Position numbers and translations under genes: made by a program. Of a stretch of 64,000 bases of DNA, positions 8,487 to 16,395 are shown piece by piece; within the stretch, counting starts at the first letter, position 1, and the number at the start of each line of letters is the position of its first letter. This stretch comes from Flavobacteriaceae bacterium PS02334 (lineage in GTDB: Bacteria; Bacteroidota; Bacteroidia; Flavobacteriales; Flavobacteriaceae), in NCBI GenBank assembly GCA_029959295.1, contig JASCOH010000005.1:124001-188000 (forward strand), read 5' to 3'. Under the pieces are notes generated by a model. That model did no database searches. It was given only the letters and a program-made list of their open reading frames with translations, and was not told the origin of the DNA.

Positions 8487-9899
8487 ATGAAACAAAAATT
8501 ATTAATGATTGGGCTTCTGATGACAGGAGCTTTTTCAAACGCACAAGTGGGAATCGGCACTAACACGCCTGATGCATCAGCTATGCTGGATGTAACCAGC
8601 ACAACCAAAGGTTTCTTGATGCCAAGAATGACCACAGCCAATAGAACATCAATTACATCTCCGGCCTCCGGACTTACCATCTATAATACAGACAATCAAA
8701 GGATTGAAGTAAACATTGGTACGCCGGGCACCCCAAACTGGCAAACTCCAACCAGCGGAACTGCCAATATCTATCTCAATGATGGCACACTGACAAACAA
8801 CCGCACCGTTACTATGGCCGGCAACACACTAAATTTTAATGGTGCCAACGTAGGTATTGGTGCAGCTAGTCCAGGTTCTACCTTGCAATTAGCTGGCTCT
8901 TTTGCTCCCAATTACAATACAGTGGCAACCACACCATATACAATCGCTGCTACTGATTATTATGTAGTTTACAACGGAGCATCAGCAGGGGTTTTTAACT
9001 TGCCGGCCAGTACTGCAGCTATGAAAGGACGTCTCTACACTATAAAAAATACCACCGCCACACAAACTCTAACACTCACACCAAATGGAGCTCAAACCAT
9101 TAATGGTAGTGCAACCCTATCTGTAACACCTGGTTATGGCGTGCAGCTAGTAAGCACCGGCACAACAACTGGCGCTACTTGGGAGATAGTGAGCTTTGGT
9201 GCTGCAGCACCTGCTGCGCCGGGAACTATTTATACTGTAAATGGCACGCTCAATGGTGCGCGTAACATTGCCAATGCAGGAAATTCCCTTACCATTTCTG
9301 GAACTGCGGCAGAAGGATTAATACTAAACAACACTGCCAGCACAGCTACGGATCTACGTGTACAAAACACAGCGGGCCAAGGAAGAATTGGTATTGCCGC
9401 AACAGCAGGGGATTTTGGTGCCCTGCAAGCAGGCGATGTAATGATTAATGGAAACACCGCCGGCAAAGGCGTGGGTATCTCGGTTGCAGGAGTTTCGGCA
9501 CCTGCAGTATATGTAGAAACTAGTGGCAATGTGGGAATGGGTATGACCAACCCACAATCTACGCTAGATTTAGGCGGGTCTTTCGGAGCTAATTATACAG
9601 TTGTTACCGGCAATTATGCTGTTAGCGCTACAGATTATGTAGTGCTTGTAAATAACGGCTCAACTAATGTAACTATCACGCTGCCTGCACTTGCGGGTAT
9701 AGATAGAAGAATGATAAAAATAGCAAGGCATAAAAACAGTACCGGAACGGTAACCATACAAGCCGCATCGGGCGAATTAATAGAGGCTCAAAATGGCACA
9801 ACGGCCAACACCACCACATTAGTCGCACAAGGAACACTGGGTTGCAAAGTTACGTTGCAAGCAACTAGTGCTGGTTGGGCAAGAACTGGAAATGGCTAA
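8487..9899 (+). CDS. Tail-fibre-like secreted surface protein, copy 1
   Basis: A 470-residue protein from ATG 8487 (a TTG at 8430 is in frame but would spoil the signal peptide). Signal peptide residues 1-19 end in NAQ. The mature start VGIGTNTPDASAMLDVTS and PRMTTANRT, GLTIYNTDNQR, PNWQ form the N-terminal domain common in Bacteroidota surface proteins resembling phage tail fibres or YadA-type heads. Two copies of a roughly 110-residue module follow (about 125-235 and 355-470). Each opens with a VGIG/VGMG motif, then (S/T)LxLxGSF, an ATDYxVx strand and an LPA motif. No C-terminal Peptidase_S74 chaperone and no type IX sorting domain is visible, which is unusual. Homologous to the next two genes; richer in G+C than neighbours. 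Confidence 0.75.
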   Translation: MKQKLLMIGLLMTGAFSNAQVGIGTNTPDASAMLDVTSTTKGFLMPRMTTANRTSITSPASGLTIYNTDNQRIEVNIGTPGTPNWQTPTSGTANIYLNDGTLTNNRTVTMAGNTLNFNGANVGIGAASPGSTLQLAGSFAPNYNTVATTPYTIAATDYYVVYNGASAGVFNLPASTAAMKGRLYTIKNTTATQTLTLTPNGAQTINGSATLSVTPGYGVQLVSTGTTTGATWEIVSFGAAAPAAPGTIYTVNGTLNGARNIANAGNSLTISGTAAEGLILNNTASTATDLRVQNTAGQGRIGIAATAGDFGALQAGDVMINGNTAGKGVGISVAGVSAPAVYVETSGNVGMGMTNPQSTLDLGGSFGANYTVVTGNYAVSATDYVVLVNNGSTNVTITLPALAGIDRRMIKIARHKNSTGTVTIQAASGELIEAQNGTTANTTTLVAQGTLGCKVTLQATSAGWARTGNG

Positions 9900-9996
9900 A
9901 AACCATTGGCATGATTTAGAAAACCTTTTTAAAATTTGCTTTCTAAAAGAATGAAAATTTGCATCTACTTATTATATAAAATTTAAAACTATTACA

Positions 9997-11445
9997 ATGA
10001 AATCATACATAAAACCCAATCATAAAGCAGTGAGTAAAAGACAATTTCTCGCACTTTCAATTTTTTTGGCTTTTGGACTTTCAGCAAATGCGCAAGTAGG
10101 TATTGGTAATACTGCTCCAGATGCGACTTCCTTGCTAGATATCACGAGCACTTCCAAGGGATTATTAGTTCCTAGAATGTCGTTGGCAGACAGAACAGCA
10201 ATAGTCACTCCTGCCACCGGACTTACTATATACAATACAAATAATCAACGGATGGAAGTGAACAACGGCACACCTGCCGTGCCCAACTGGCAACCCGCTG
10301 GCAGTGGCAACACCAACATCTATAACGGCGATGGCACATTGGCTGGCACCCGCACTGTTACTATGGCTGGCAACTCTTTGAATTTTACAGGAGGCAATGT
10401 AGGCATTGGCACTACTCCGGGATCTACCTTGCAGGTAGCGGGTTCTTTTGCTCCCAATTATACTAATATTTCAACCACGCCCTACACGATAGCTGCTACC
10501 GATTTTTATACAGTATACAGCGGTGCCACTGCAGGTATTTTTAACCTGCCTGCAAGTGTTGCAACCATGAAAGGGCGCCTTTATACGGTAAAGAATACCA
10601 CCGCAGCCCAAACACTCACGCTTACCCCAAACGGTGCCGAAACCATTGACGGTAACGCTACAATCTCTATAGGAGCAGGAAATAGCGTACAGGTTGTGAA
10701 CACTGGTGCTACAACTGGTGCTACATGGGAAGTAGTAAGTTTTGCTACAGCAACAACTGCGGCACCAGGAACTATTTATACTGCCGATGGAAATCTTAAT
10801 GGTCCACGAACCATTGCCAATGGTGGAAACTCCATCACTATATCAGGAACAGCTACCGAAGGGTTGATACTTAACAACACAACGGCAACAGCTACCGATC
10901 TACGAATCCAGAACAGCAATTACCAAGCTCGGGTGGGTATTGCCGGCACCGCAGGCGATTTTGCCGCACCGCAAGCAGGCGACTTAATGATTAATGGGAC
11001 TAACGCAGGCAAAGGAATGGGGCTTTCTGTCTCTGGGATTGCAACGCCACTTTTATATGCAGCAACCAATGGTAATGTAGGTATTGGCACCACAACACCA
11101 CAATACCCGTTGGACGTCAATGGTTCTTTTGGACTTAATTATTCATTCGCAAGCGGAACCTATACTATTTTACCTATAGACTCTATGTTATATGTAGGCA
11201 GTAATGGAAATCCTGCAGTTACGATGATCTTGCCTGCGCTTTCTAGCGTCAATAAAAGAATAATAACTATATCGCGATATTTTAACTATAGCAATGCAGT
11301 TACCATCACAGCCGCATCAGGAGACTTAATAGAAACCGCAACCGGTACAACAGCTGCTTCAATAACCTTACCCGCACAAGGTACCTATGGTTCTTCTATT
11401 ACCCTACAGGCAACAAGTACTGGGGTTTGGGCAAGAATAAATTAA
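9997..11445 (+). CDS. Tail-fibre-like secreted surface protein, copy 2
   Basis: A 482-residue paralogue of the preceding gene. The start MKSYIKPNHKAVSKRQFLAL gives a longer, Lys/Arg-rich lead before the hydrophobic core, and cleavage is expected after SANAQ. The same order is seen: VGIGNTAPDATSLLDITS head, NIYNGDGTLAGTRTVTMAGN linker, first module with NVGIGTTPGSTLQVAGSF, linker NGGNSITISGTATEGLILNN, and a second module starting NVGIGTTTPQYPLDVNGSF. It ends at WARIN with no sorting signal. Bases 10261-10320 contain 37 G or C out of 60, against about 20 of 60 in ruvB nearby. The upstream 30 bases resemble those of copy 3, so the leader was duplicated with the gene. Confidence 0.75.
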   Translation: MKSYIKPNHKAVSKRQFLALSIFLAFGLSANAQVGIGNTAPDATSLLDITSTSKGLLVPRMSLADRTAIVTPATGLTIYNTNNQRMEVNNGTPAVPNWQPAGSGNTNIYNGDGTLAGTRTVTMAGNSLNFTGGNVGIGTTPGSTLQVAGSFAPNYTNISTTPYTIAATDFYTVYSGATAGIFNLPASVATMKGRLYTVKNTTAAQTLTLTPNGAETIDGNATISIGAGNSVQVVNTGATTGATWEVVSFATATTAAPGTIYTADGNLNGPRTIANGGNSITISGTATEGLILNNTTATATDLRIQNSNYQARVGIAGTAGDFAAPQAGDLMINGTNAGKGMGLSVSGIATPLLYAATNGNVGIGTTTPQYPLDVNGSFGLNYSFASGTYTILPIDSMLYVGSNGNPAVTMILPALSSVNKRIITISRYFNYSNAVTITAASGDLIETATGTTAASITLPAQGTYGSSITLQATSTGVWARIN

Positions 11446-11555
11446 TCATTTTGATTGTATAAATCAGAAATCAATAACAAATTAATTCTTTCTGGTTTAA
11501 GACAATACAAAATTTTGCACGCGTTTATTATATAATAAATTTAAAATCCACTACA

Positions 11556-13022
11556 ATGAAATCACACATACAATCAAATCATAAAAAAGGAAATAAAAGG
11601 CAATTTTTTACATTGGCTATCCTTTTGACCTTTAGCCTTATGGCTAATGCCCAAGTAAGTATTGGCAACTCATCACCAGATGTTTCTGCAATGCTGGATC
11701 TCACGAGTACTTCAAAGGGTTTGCTAGCACCCAGATTGTCTACTGGCAATAGAGGGGCAATGGTTAGCCCAGCTACAGGTCTTACTATATACAACACGAC
11801 CACCCAAAGAATGGAAGTGAACACCGGAACGCCTGGCTCGCCCAACTGGCAGCCACTAGGTGGCACGGGCGTGAATATTTATAACACGAATGGTACCTTG
11901 GGTGGCGCACGACTAGTCACTATGGGAAGCAACACTATTAACTTTACAGGTGGTAATGTGGGCATCGGAGCTGCAACACCAGGATCTACCTTGCAGGTGG
12001 CAGGTTCATTTGCAGCCAACTATAAAACTCAGTCTGCAACGCCATACACTATACTTGCTACCGATTTTTATGTAGTATACACTGGTGCTGGTGCCGGCAC
12101 TTTTAACCTGCCAGCCAGCACAGCGGCAATGAAAGGGCGTCTTTATAACGTGAAGAATGCTACTGCCGCACAAACGCTATCATTAGTTCCAAACGGTAGC
12201 CAAACCATTGATGGCAGTGCAAGTATTGCCGTGTCGGCAGGTACTACAGTGCAGGTAGTGAGCACGGGTCTTACCACTGGTGCCACTTGGGAGGTGGTGA
12301 GTTTTACGGCCGCAACGACGGCGGTACCTGCTAATATTTATACCGGAGACGGAACCCTCACAGGTGCCCGCACGATTAACAATCTTGGAAATTCTATCAC
12401 CGTTACAGGCACTGCTACAGAGCCATTAATTCTTGCTAATACTGCGGCAACATCTAACGACCTTCGTATCCAAAACACAGCAGGGCAAGGGAGGCTTGCT
12501 GTTGCTGGTGCTGCAAACAATTTTAGCGCACTGCAGGCGGGTGATTTTATGATTAACGGAAACACGGCAGGCAAAGGTGTGGGTCTTTCTATTGCAGGAA
12601 TTTCTACTCCGGTCTTATATGCCCAGGGTACTTCGGGTAATGTAGGCATTGGTACTACGACACCAAAATCTGGTTTAGAAATAAATGGTGCTATTGCGGC
12701 AAATTATAGATTTGTTACAGGCACTACCACGCTATCTGCTACAGACCGTATCGTTTATGTAAATAATGGTGCATCAAATGTTACTATAACGTTACCTGCG
12801 GTTGCAACTTCAACTCAAAGACTGATGACTATTGTGAGGTATGGTAATAGCACTGGCGTGATTACTATTGCTGCTGCTGCTGGTGACGAGATAGGGTCTA
12901 TAGCGGGTGTTTATACGGCTAGTACCACAACACTAGCAGCACAAGGTACTTATGGTGCTAAAGTTACCTTTCAAGCATCTGCTCCTGGAGTTGGTTATTG
13001 GTTTAGGTATGAGAATAATTAA
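11556..13022 (+). CDS. Tail-fibre-like secreted surface protein, copy 3
   Basis: A 488-residue paralogue with the same architecture as copies 1 and 2. The N-terminus MKSHIQSNHKKGNKRQFFTL is nearly the same as copy 2, so these two are the most recent duplicates. Head VSIGNSSPDVSAMLDLTS, first module NVGIGAATPGSTLQVAGSF, second module NVGIGTTTPKSGLEINGAI, and C-terminus GYWFRYENN. The last module has diverged most. All three probably form trimeric, fibrous, exported proteins; secretion route and ligand are unknown. A clear terminator follows, ending the array. Confidence 0.75.
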   Translation: MKSHIQSNHKKGNKRQFFTLAILLTFSLMANAQVSIGNSSPDVSAMLDLTSTSKGLLAPRLSTGNRGAMVSPATGLTIYNTTTQRMEVNTGTPGSPNWQPLGGTGVNIYNTNGTLGGARLVTMGSNTINFTGGNVGIGAATPGSTLQVAGSFAANYKTQSATPYTILATDFYVVYTGAGAGTFNLPASTAAMKGRLYNVKNATAAQTLSLVPNGSQTIDGSASIAVSAGTTVQVVSTGLTTGATWEVVSFTAATTAVPANIYTGDGTLTGARTINNLGNSITVTGTATEPLILANTAATSNDLRIQNTAGQGRLAVAGAANNFSALQAGDFMINGNTAGKGVGLSIAGISTPVLYAQGTSGNVGIGTTTPKSGLEINGAIAANYRFVTGTTTLSATDRIVYVNNGASNVTITLPAVATSTQRLMTIVRYGNSTGVITIAAAAGDEIGSIAGVYTASTTTLAAQGTYGAKVTFQASAPGVGYWFRYENN

Positions 13023-13046
13023 TCTAGAGATTTACACTTATTTTTT

Positions 13047-13070
13047 AAACGCCCTAACAAAGGGCGTTTT
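13047..13070 (+). terminator. Rho-independent terminator ending the tandem array
   Basis: A nine-pair perfect stem, aaacgccct / agggcgttt, with a five-base loop and a short T-run, 24 bp after the stop of copy 3. Confidence 0.85.
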
Positions 13071-13117
13071 GTGTGTGTGGTGTTTAATAGTAGAATAATG
13101 GATATTGTATTTTATTC

Positions 13118-13155
13118 AAAAAATCTGAATTTTGATGGAACTTGATTTTTGAGTA
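13118..13155 (+). repeat. 38-bp direct repeat, right copy, overlapping a promoter
   Basis: Same orientation and 35 of 38 bases as 7177-7214. Here the repeat contains the -33 TTTG (about 13131-13134) and, after 19 bases, runs into TATCTTTC at 13154-13161. It thus carries most of the promoter of the GNAT gene at 13182. Confidence 0.85.
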
Positions 13156-13181
13156 TCTTTCCAATTCTAATAAAAAAAACT

Positions 13182-13493
13182 ATGAGCGATAAATATACTG
13201 ACCTTGAACTGGTTAAAAACGAGGATGAAAAAAAATTTGAAATGGAAGTGGAAAACCACACGGCTTTCATCGAATATATTTTGACAAAAGACAATGTGAT
13301 GTTTTTGACGCATACCGAAGTTCCCACTGCTTTAGAAGGCAAGGGAATTGGTGGCAGTATTGTTTCAAAAGCTTTGAATTATATAAAGGAAAATGGACAT
13401 ACTTTAGCGCCTCTTTGCCCTTTTGTAGCTTCGTATGTAAGAAAGCATCCAGAATGGAAAATGCTTTTGGCGAAAGGTTATAATGTAGATTAA
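13182..13493 (+). CDS. YjdJ-type GNAT N-acetyltransferase
   Basis: A 103-residue protein from ATG 13182; the in-frame TTG at 13149 lies in the promoter. It belongs to the small, single-domain GNAT group (YjdJ/YidJ-like). The acetyl-CoA loop is seen in VPTALEGKGIGGSIVSKALNYI, followed by the typical end PLCPFVASYVRKHPEW. Small members of this group acetylate unknown protein or small-molecule targets. The promoter TTTG-N19-TATCTTTC predicts a leader of only about 15 bases. The gene stands alone between the tandem island and ruvB. Confidence 0.88.
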   Translation: MSDKYTDLELVKNEDEKKFEMEVENHTAFIEYILTKDNVMFLTHTEVPTALEGKGIGGSIVSKALNYIKENGHTLAPLCPFVASYVRKHPEWKMLLAKGYNVD

Positions 13494-13514
13494 AAAGTTT
13501 CAAAGTTTCCTTAA

Positions 13515-13580
13515 ATGCCCTTATATTCCTTAAATAAATTAATTTTTTTACAATATAAGGCATATAAGGGCATATAAGTT
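13515..13580. repeat. Short inverted and direct repeats, possible terminator
   Basis: A 12-bp perfect inverted repeat (ATGCCCTTATAT at 13515-13526, its complement at 13562-13573) spans 35 bases. The right side also holds three near-direct copies of ATATAAGG-type units (13553-13578). It lies just after the GNAT gene and could end its transcript, but there is no clean T-run. Confidence 0.45.
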
Positions 13581-13623
13581 TTACAGATGTTCAACCTAAT
13601 GAGTATGATTTAAGCGATTTCTC

Positions 13624-13631
13624 TATCTTTG
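13624..13631 (+). promoter_or_regulatory. -7 promoter element TATCTTTG of ruvB
   Basis: Exact TAnnTTTG match ending only 4 bp before the ruvB ATG at 13636, which would give a leaderless or almost leaderless message. No good -33 box is seen at 19-21 bp, so it may depend on other contacts. Confidence 0.5.
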
Positions 13632-13635
13632 CCAC

Positions 13636-14658
13636 ATGAATGAAAATTTAGACCCAACAAACCAAGGCTATAATCCGGAAGAACTTGATTTAGAAAAAAA
13701 ATTAAGGCCGCTTTCCTTTGATGATTTCACAGGACAGGACCAAGTTTTGGAAAATCTGCAAGTATTTGTACTAGCCGCCAACCAAAGAAATGAAGCTTTG
13801 GACCACACGCTTTTCCACGGACCTCCAGGTCTGGGGAAAACGACGCTAGCCAATATTTTAGCCAATGAATTGGGTGTTGGAATTAAAATTACTTCAGGTC
13901 CGGTTTTAGACAAACCTGGAGATTTGGCGGGTTTGCTGACCAATCTTGAAGAACGTGATGTTCTTTTTATTGACGAAATTCACCGTTTGAGTCCGATTGT
14001 GGAAGAATATCTGTACTCTGCCATGGAAGATTTCAAGATTGATATTATGATTGAATCGGGACCCAATGCAAGAACGGTGCAGTTAAATTTGAATCCGTTT
14101 ACATTGGTTGGAGCCACAACTCGTTCGGGATTATTGACAGCCCCGATGCGAGCGCGTTTCGGAATCCAAAGCCGACTGCAATATTATACGACAGAACTTT
14201 TGACGGCAATTGTAGAAAGAAGTTCGGCGATTTTAAAAATGCCAATCACCATGGAAGCCGCAATTGAAATTGCAGGAAGAAGTCGCGGAACGCCAAGGAT
14301 CGCTAATGCTTTGTTGAGAAGAGTTAGAGATTTCGCCCAAATAAAAGGCAACGGAAAAATTGATATTGAAATTGCCCGATTTTCATTGAAGGCTTTACAC
14401 GTAGACGCACATGGTTTAGACGAAATGGATAATAAAATCTTGACCACAATTATAGATAAATTTAAAGGCGGGCCAGTTGGATTGTCCACTTTGGCAACCG
14501 CAGTTTCTGAAAGTGGCGAAACTATTGAAGAAGTTTACGAGCCTTTTTTAATCCAAGAAGGTTTTATCATGCGAACGCCGAGAGGAAGAGAAGTGACAGA
14601 GAAAGCATATAAACACTTGGGGAAAGTTCGAACAAATATTCAAGGCGGATTGTTCTAG
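13636..14658 (+). CDS. ruvB: Holliday junction branch-migration ATPase RuvB
   Basis: A 340-residue AAA+ motor that drives Holliday junction branch migration with RuvA in recombination and repair. Seen: Walker [10 protein letters not shown] at residues 62-70, Walker B FIDEIH at 111-116, sensor 1 GATTRSGLL near 155, the arginine-finger-containing RARFG segment, and a C-terminal winged-helix domain ending [14 protein letters not shown]. Length is normal. Its partner ruvA is 14 kb downstream, not in an operon with it, as is usual in this group. Confidence 0.98.
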   Translation: MNENLDPTNQGYNPEELDLEKKLRPLSFDDFTGQDQVLENLQVFVLAANQRNEALDHTLFHGPPGLGKTTLANILANELGVGIKITSGPVLDKPGDLAGLLTNLEERDVLFIDEIHRLSPIVEEYLYSAMEDFKIDIMIESGPNARTVQLNLNPFTLVGATTRSGLLTAPMRARFGIQSRLQYYTTELLTAIVERSSAILKMPITMEAAIEIAGRSRGTPRIANALLRRVRDFAQIKGNGKIDIEIARFSLKALHVDAHGLDEMDNKILTTIIDKFKGGPVGLSTLATAVSESGETIEEVYEPFLIQEGFIMRTPRGREVTEKAYKHLGKVRTNIQGGLF

Positions 14659-14709
14659 AATTTATTCTATAAAAAATCTAATAAAGTGAATATTTAATAA
14701 AAAAAGTAA

Positions 14710-14717
14710 TAACTTTG
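14710..14717 (+). promoter_or_regulatory. -7 promoter element TAACTTTG of the mazEF pair
   Basis: Matches TAnnTTTG and lies 20 bp before the mazE ATG at 14738. No good -33 box at standard spacing is seen. Confidence 0.45.
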
Positions 14718-14737
14718 TAATTACTAAAAAATGTATT

Positions 14738-14983
14738 ATGGATATTTCTGTTATTTCAATAGGAAACTCTAAAGGAATTCGTTTGTCAAAAACTTTACTT
14801 GAAAAGTATAATATTACTGACAAGGTCGAACTTATTCTGGAGAAAGGCTATATTGTTTTAAAGCCCAAATCAGAACCGAGAAATGGGTGGGAAAAGGCAT
14901 TTAAAGAAATGCATAAAAACGGTGAGGATAAATTACTGGTAAATGATGTTTTTGAAGATGAAAATTTTGAAGAATGGATTTAA
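14738..14983 (+). CDS. mazE: MazE-type antitoxin (AbrB/SpoVT fold)
   Basis: An 81-residue protein. Residues 1-45 (ISVISIGNSKGIRLSKTLLEKY, then VELILEKGYIVLKP) form a swapped-hairpin AbrB/MazE DNA-binding domain. The acidic C-terminal tail ([16 protein letters not shown]) is the kind of peptide that wraps around and blocks MazF. The stop overlaps the start of the toxin gene by 10 bp, typical of translational coupling. By family knowledge it should also repress its own promoter with the toxin as co-repressor. Confidence 0.9.
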   Translation: MDISVISIGNSKGIRLSKTLLEKYNITDKVELILEKGYIVLKPKSEPRNGWEKAFKEMHKNGEDKLLVNDVFEDENFEEWI

Positions 14984-15297
14984 AACAATATCAGGTCATT
15001 CTTGTCAATTTAGACCCGACGATGGGAAGTGAAATGAAAAAAACGCGTCCATGCGTAATAATTTCTCCCAACGAAATGAATAAATATCTGAACACGATTG
15101 TTATTGCGCCTATGACAAGCAGTTCGAAAAATTATCCAACAAGATTAGAAATAAATCATGACAACAAAAAAGGTTGGATTGTTTTGGATCAGATTAGAAC
15201 TGTCGATAGGCAGAGGATAATCAAAATTTTAGGCAATCTGACAGAAAAGGAAATTTTAAAAGTAAAAGAAATTTTACGTGAAACATTCGTTGATTAA
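14974..15297 (+). CDS. mazF: MazF/PemK-type endoribonuclease toxin
   Basis: A 107-residue protein with the full PemK/MazF fold. It starts [31 protein letters not shown], where the Arg-Pro-Cys-Val-Ile strand is diagnostic. Then come [17 protein letters not shown] with the conserved Thr/Ser, and [16 protein letters not shown] with Asp, Gln and Arg of the substrate site. By family knowledge it cleaves single-stranded RNA at short motifs and stops growth unless held by MazE. No truncation or missing key residue is visible, so it is probably active. queG begins inside its 3' end if the GTG start is right. Confidence 0.93.
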   Translation: MDLKQYQVILVNLDPTMGSEMKKTRPCVIISPNEMNKYLNTIVIAPMTSSSKNYPTRLEINHDNKKGWIVLDQIRTVDRQRIIKILGNLTEKEILKVKEILRETFVD

Positions 15298-16249
15298 TTG
15301 TCAAATTATCGAAATCATAAATCATAAATCAAAATACACGCAATTCATCAAATCCGAAGCCACTCGCCTCGGATTTTTGTCTTGTGGCATATCCCAAGCC
15401 GGATTTTTAGAACAAGAAGCGCCCCGTTTAGAAGCTTGGCTGAAAAATAACGCGCACGGCCAAATGTCTTACATGGAAAATCATTTTGACAAAAGGCTTG
15501 ACCCGACATTATTGGTTGATGATTCGAAAAGCGTGATTTCTTTACTTTTAAATTATTATCCAGAAGAAACGCAAACACAAATCGCAGGCGAAGACACCTA
15601 TAAAATATCAAAATACGCCTACGGACAAGATTATCATTTTGTCATCAAAGAGAAATTGAAAGAACTGCTTTTTTCCATCCAAGAGAATATCGGCGAAGTT
15701 TCAGGTCGTGCTTTTGTGGATTCTGCTCCGGTTTTAGACAAAGCTTGGGCATCGAAAAGCGGTTTGGGGTGGATTGGAAAAAATAGCAATTTGTTGAGCA
15801 AGCAAGTCGGTTCGTTTTTCTTTATTGCCGAATTAATTGTCGATTTAGATTTGGAATATGACAACGCCGTGACAGATCATTGCGGTTCGTGTACCAAATG
15901 TATCGATGCTTGCCCGACCGAAGCGATTGTTGCACCTTATGTTGTGGACGGAAGCAAATGTATTTCGTATTTTACCATCGAATTAAAAGAAAATATTCCG
16001 TCAGAAATGAAAGGAAAATTTGACGATTGGGCTTTCGGGTGCGATGTTTGCCAAGATGTTTGTCCGTGGAATCGTTTTTCAAAACCGCATCGTGAACCTC
16101 TTTTTAATCCGAATCCCGAATTGCTTTCCATGACCAAAAAAGATTGGGAAGAAATCACAGAAGATACTTTTCGAGCTGTTTTTAAAAATTCCGCTGTCAA
16201 GCGAACAAAATTCGACGGATTGAAAAGGAATATTGATTTTTTGAAATAA
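15278..16249 (+). CDS. queG: Epoxyqueuosine reductase QueG
   Basis: A cobalamin- and Fe-S-dependent enzyme that makes the last step of queuosine, the conversion of epoxyqueuosine in tRNA. Two 4Fe-4S clusters are served by Cys202, 205, 208 and 212, then Cys228, and Cys255, 258 and 262 ([12 protein letters not shown] and [10 protein letters not shown]). [23 protein letters not shown] is the characteristic core motif. The start is uncertain: no ATG exists in frame near the conserved [12 protein letters not shown] opening. GTG at 15278 or TTG at 15290 are the only usual choices, both inside or next to mazF. Length 323 residues is normal. Confidence 0.93.
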   Translation: MKHSLINCQIIEIINHKSKYTQFIKSEATRLGFLSCGISQAGFLEQEAPRLEAWLKNNAHGQMSYMENHFDKRLDPTLLVDDSKSVISLLLNYYPEETQTQIAGEDTYKISKYAYGQDYHFVIKEKLKELLFSIQENIGEVSGRAFVDSAPVLDKAWASKSGLGWIGKNSNLLSKQVGSFFFIAELIVDLDLEYDNAVTDHCGSCTKCIDACPTEAIVAPYVVDGSKCISYFTIELKENIPSEMKGKFDDWAFGCDVCQDVCPWNRFSKPHREPLFNPNPELLSMTKKDWEEITEDTFRAVFKNSAVKRTKFDGLKRNIDFLK

Positions 16250-16292
16250 ATTCTCCTAAAAAAAATCCAATTAATTATTTAGAGGTTATCGT

Positions 16293-16375
16293 AAACTTGT
16301 CATTCCGAAGAATGAGGAATCTCAACAATAGTCAGCTACTAACGGAGATTCCTCATTCTTCGGAATGACAAGTTT
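16293..16375. repeat. 31-bp perfect inverted repeat, REP/MITE-like hairpin
   Basis: The left arm (16293-16323) and right arm (16345-16375) are exact reverse complements over 31 bases, with a 21-base spacer. The arms contain CATTCCGAAGAATGAGG, which is itself a partly palindromic sequence. The hairpin lies between convergent queG and the DUF885 gene, where it could stop both transcripts. Similar interspersed palindromes occur in many Bacteroidota genomes, from general knowledge; no transposase is near. Confidence 0.9.
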
Positions 16376-16395
16376 GTGGTTAAATTGCTAATGCG

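Noticed and set aside
7791-13000. Several open frames on the minus strand under the tandem surface-protein genes, such as 12338-12649 and 9230-9550
   Set aside because: They run opposite to well-supported genes, lack promoter and start signals, and recur because the repeats in the plus-strand genes are similar.
7177-13155. Integrative element with att sites
   Set aside because: No integrase, excisionase or tRNA gene; one copy of the repeat overlaps a promoter. Kept only as a flanking-repeat observation.
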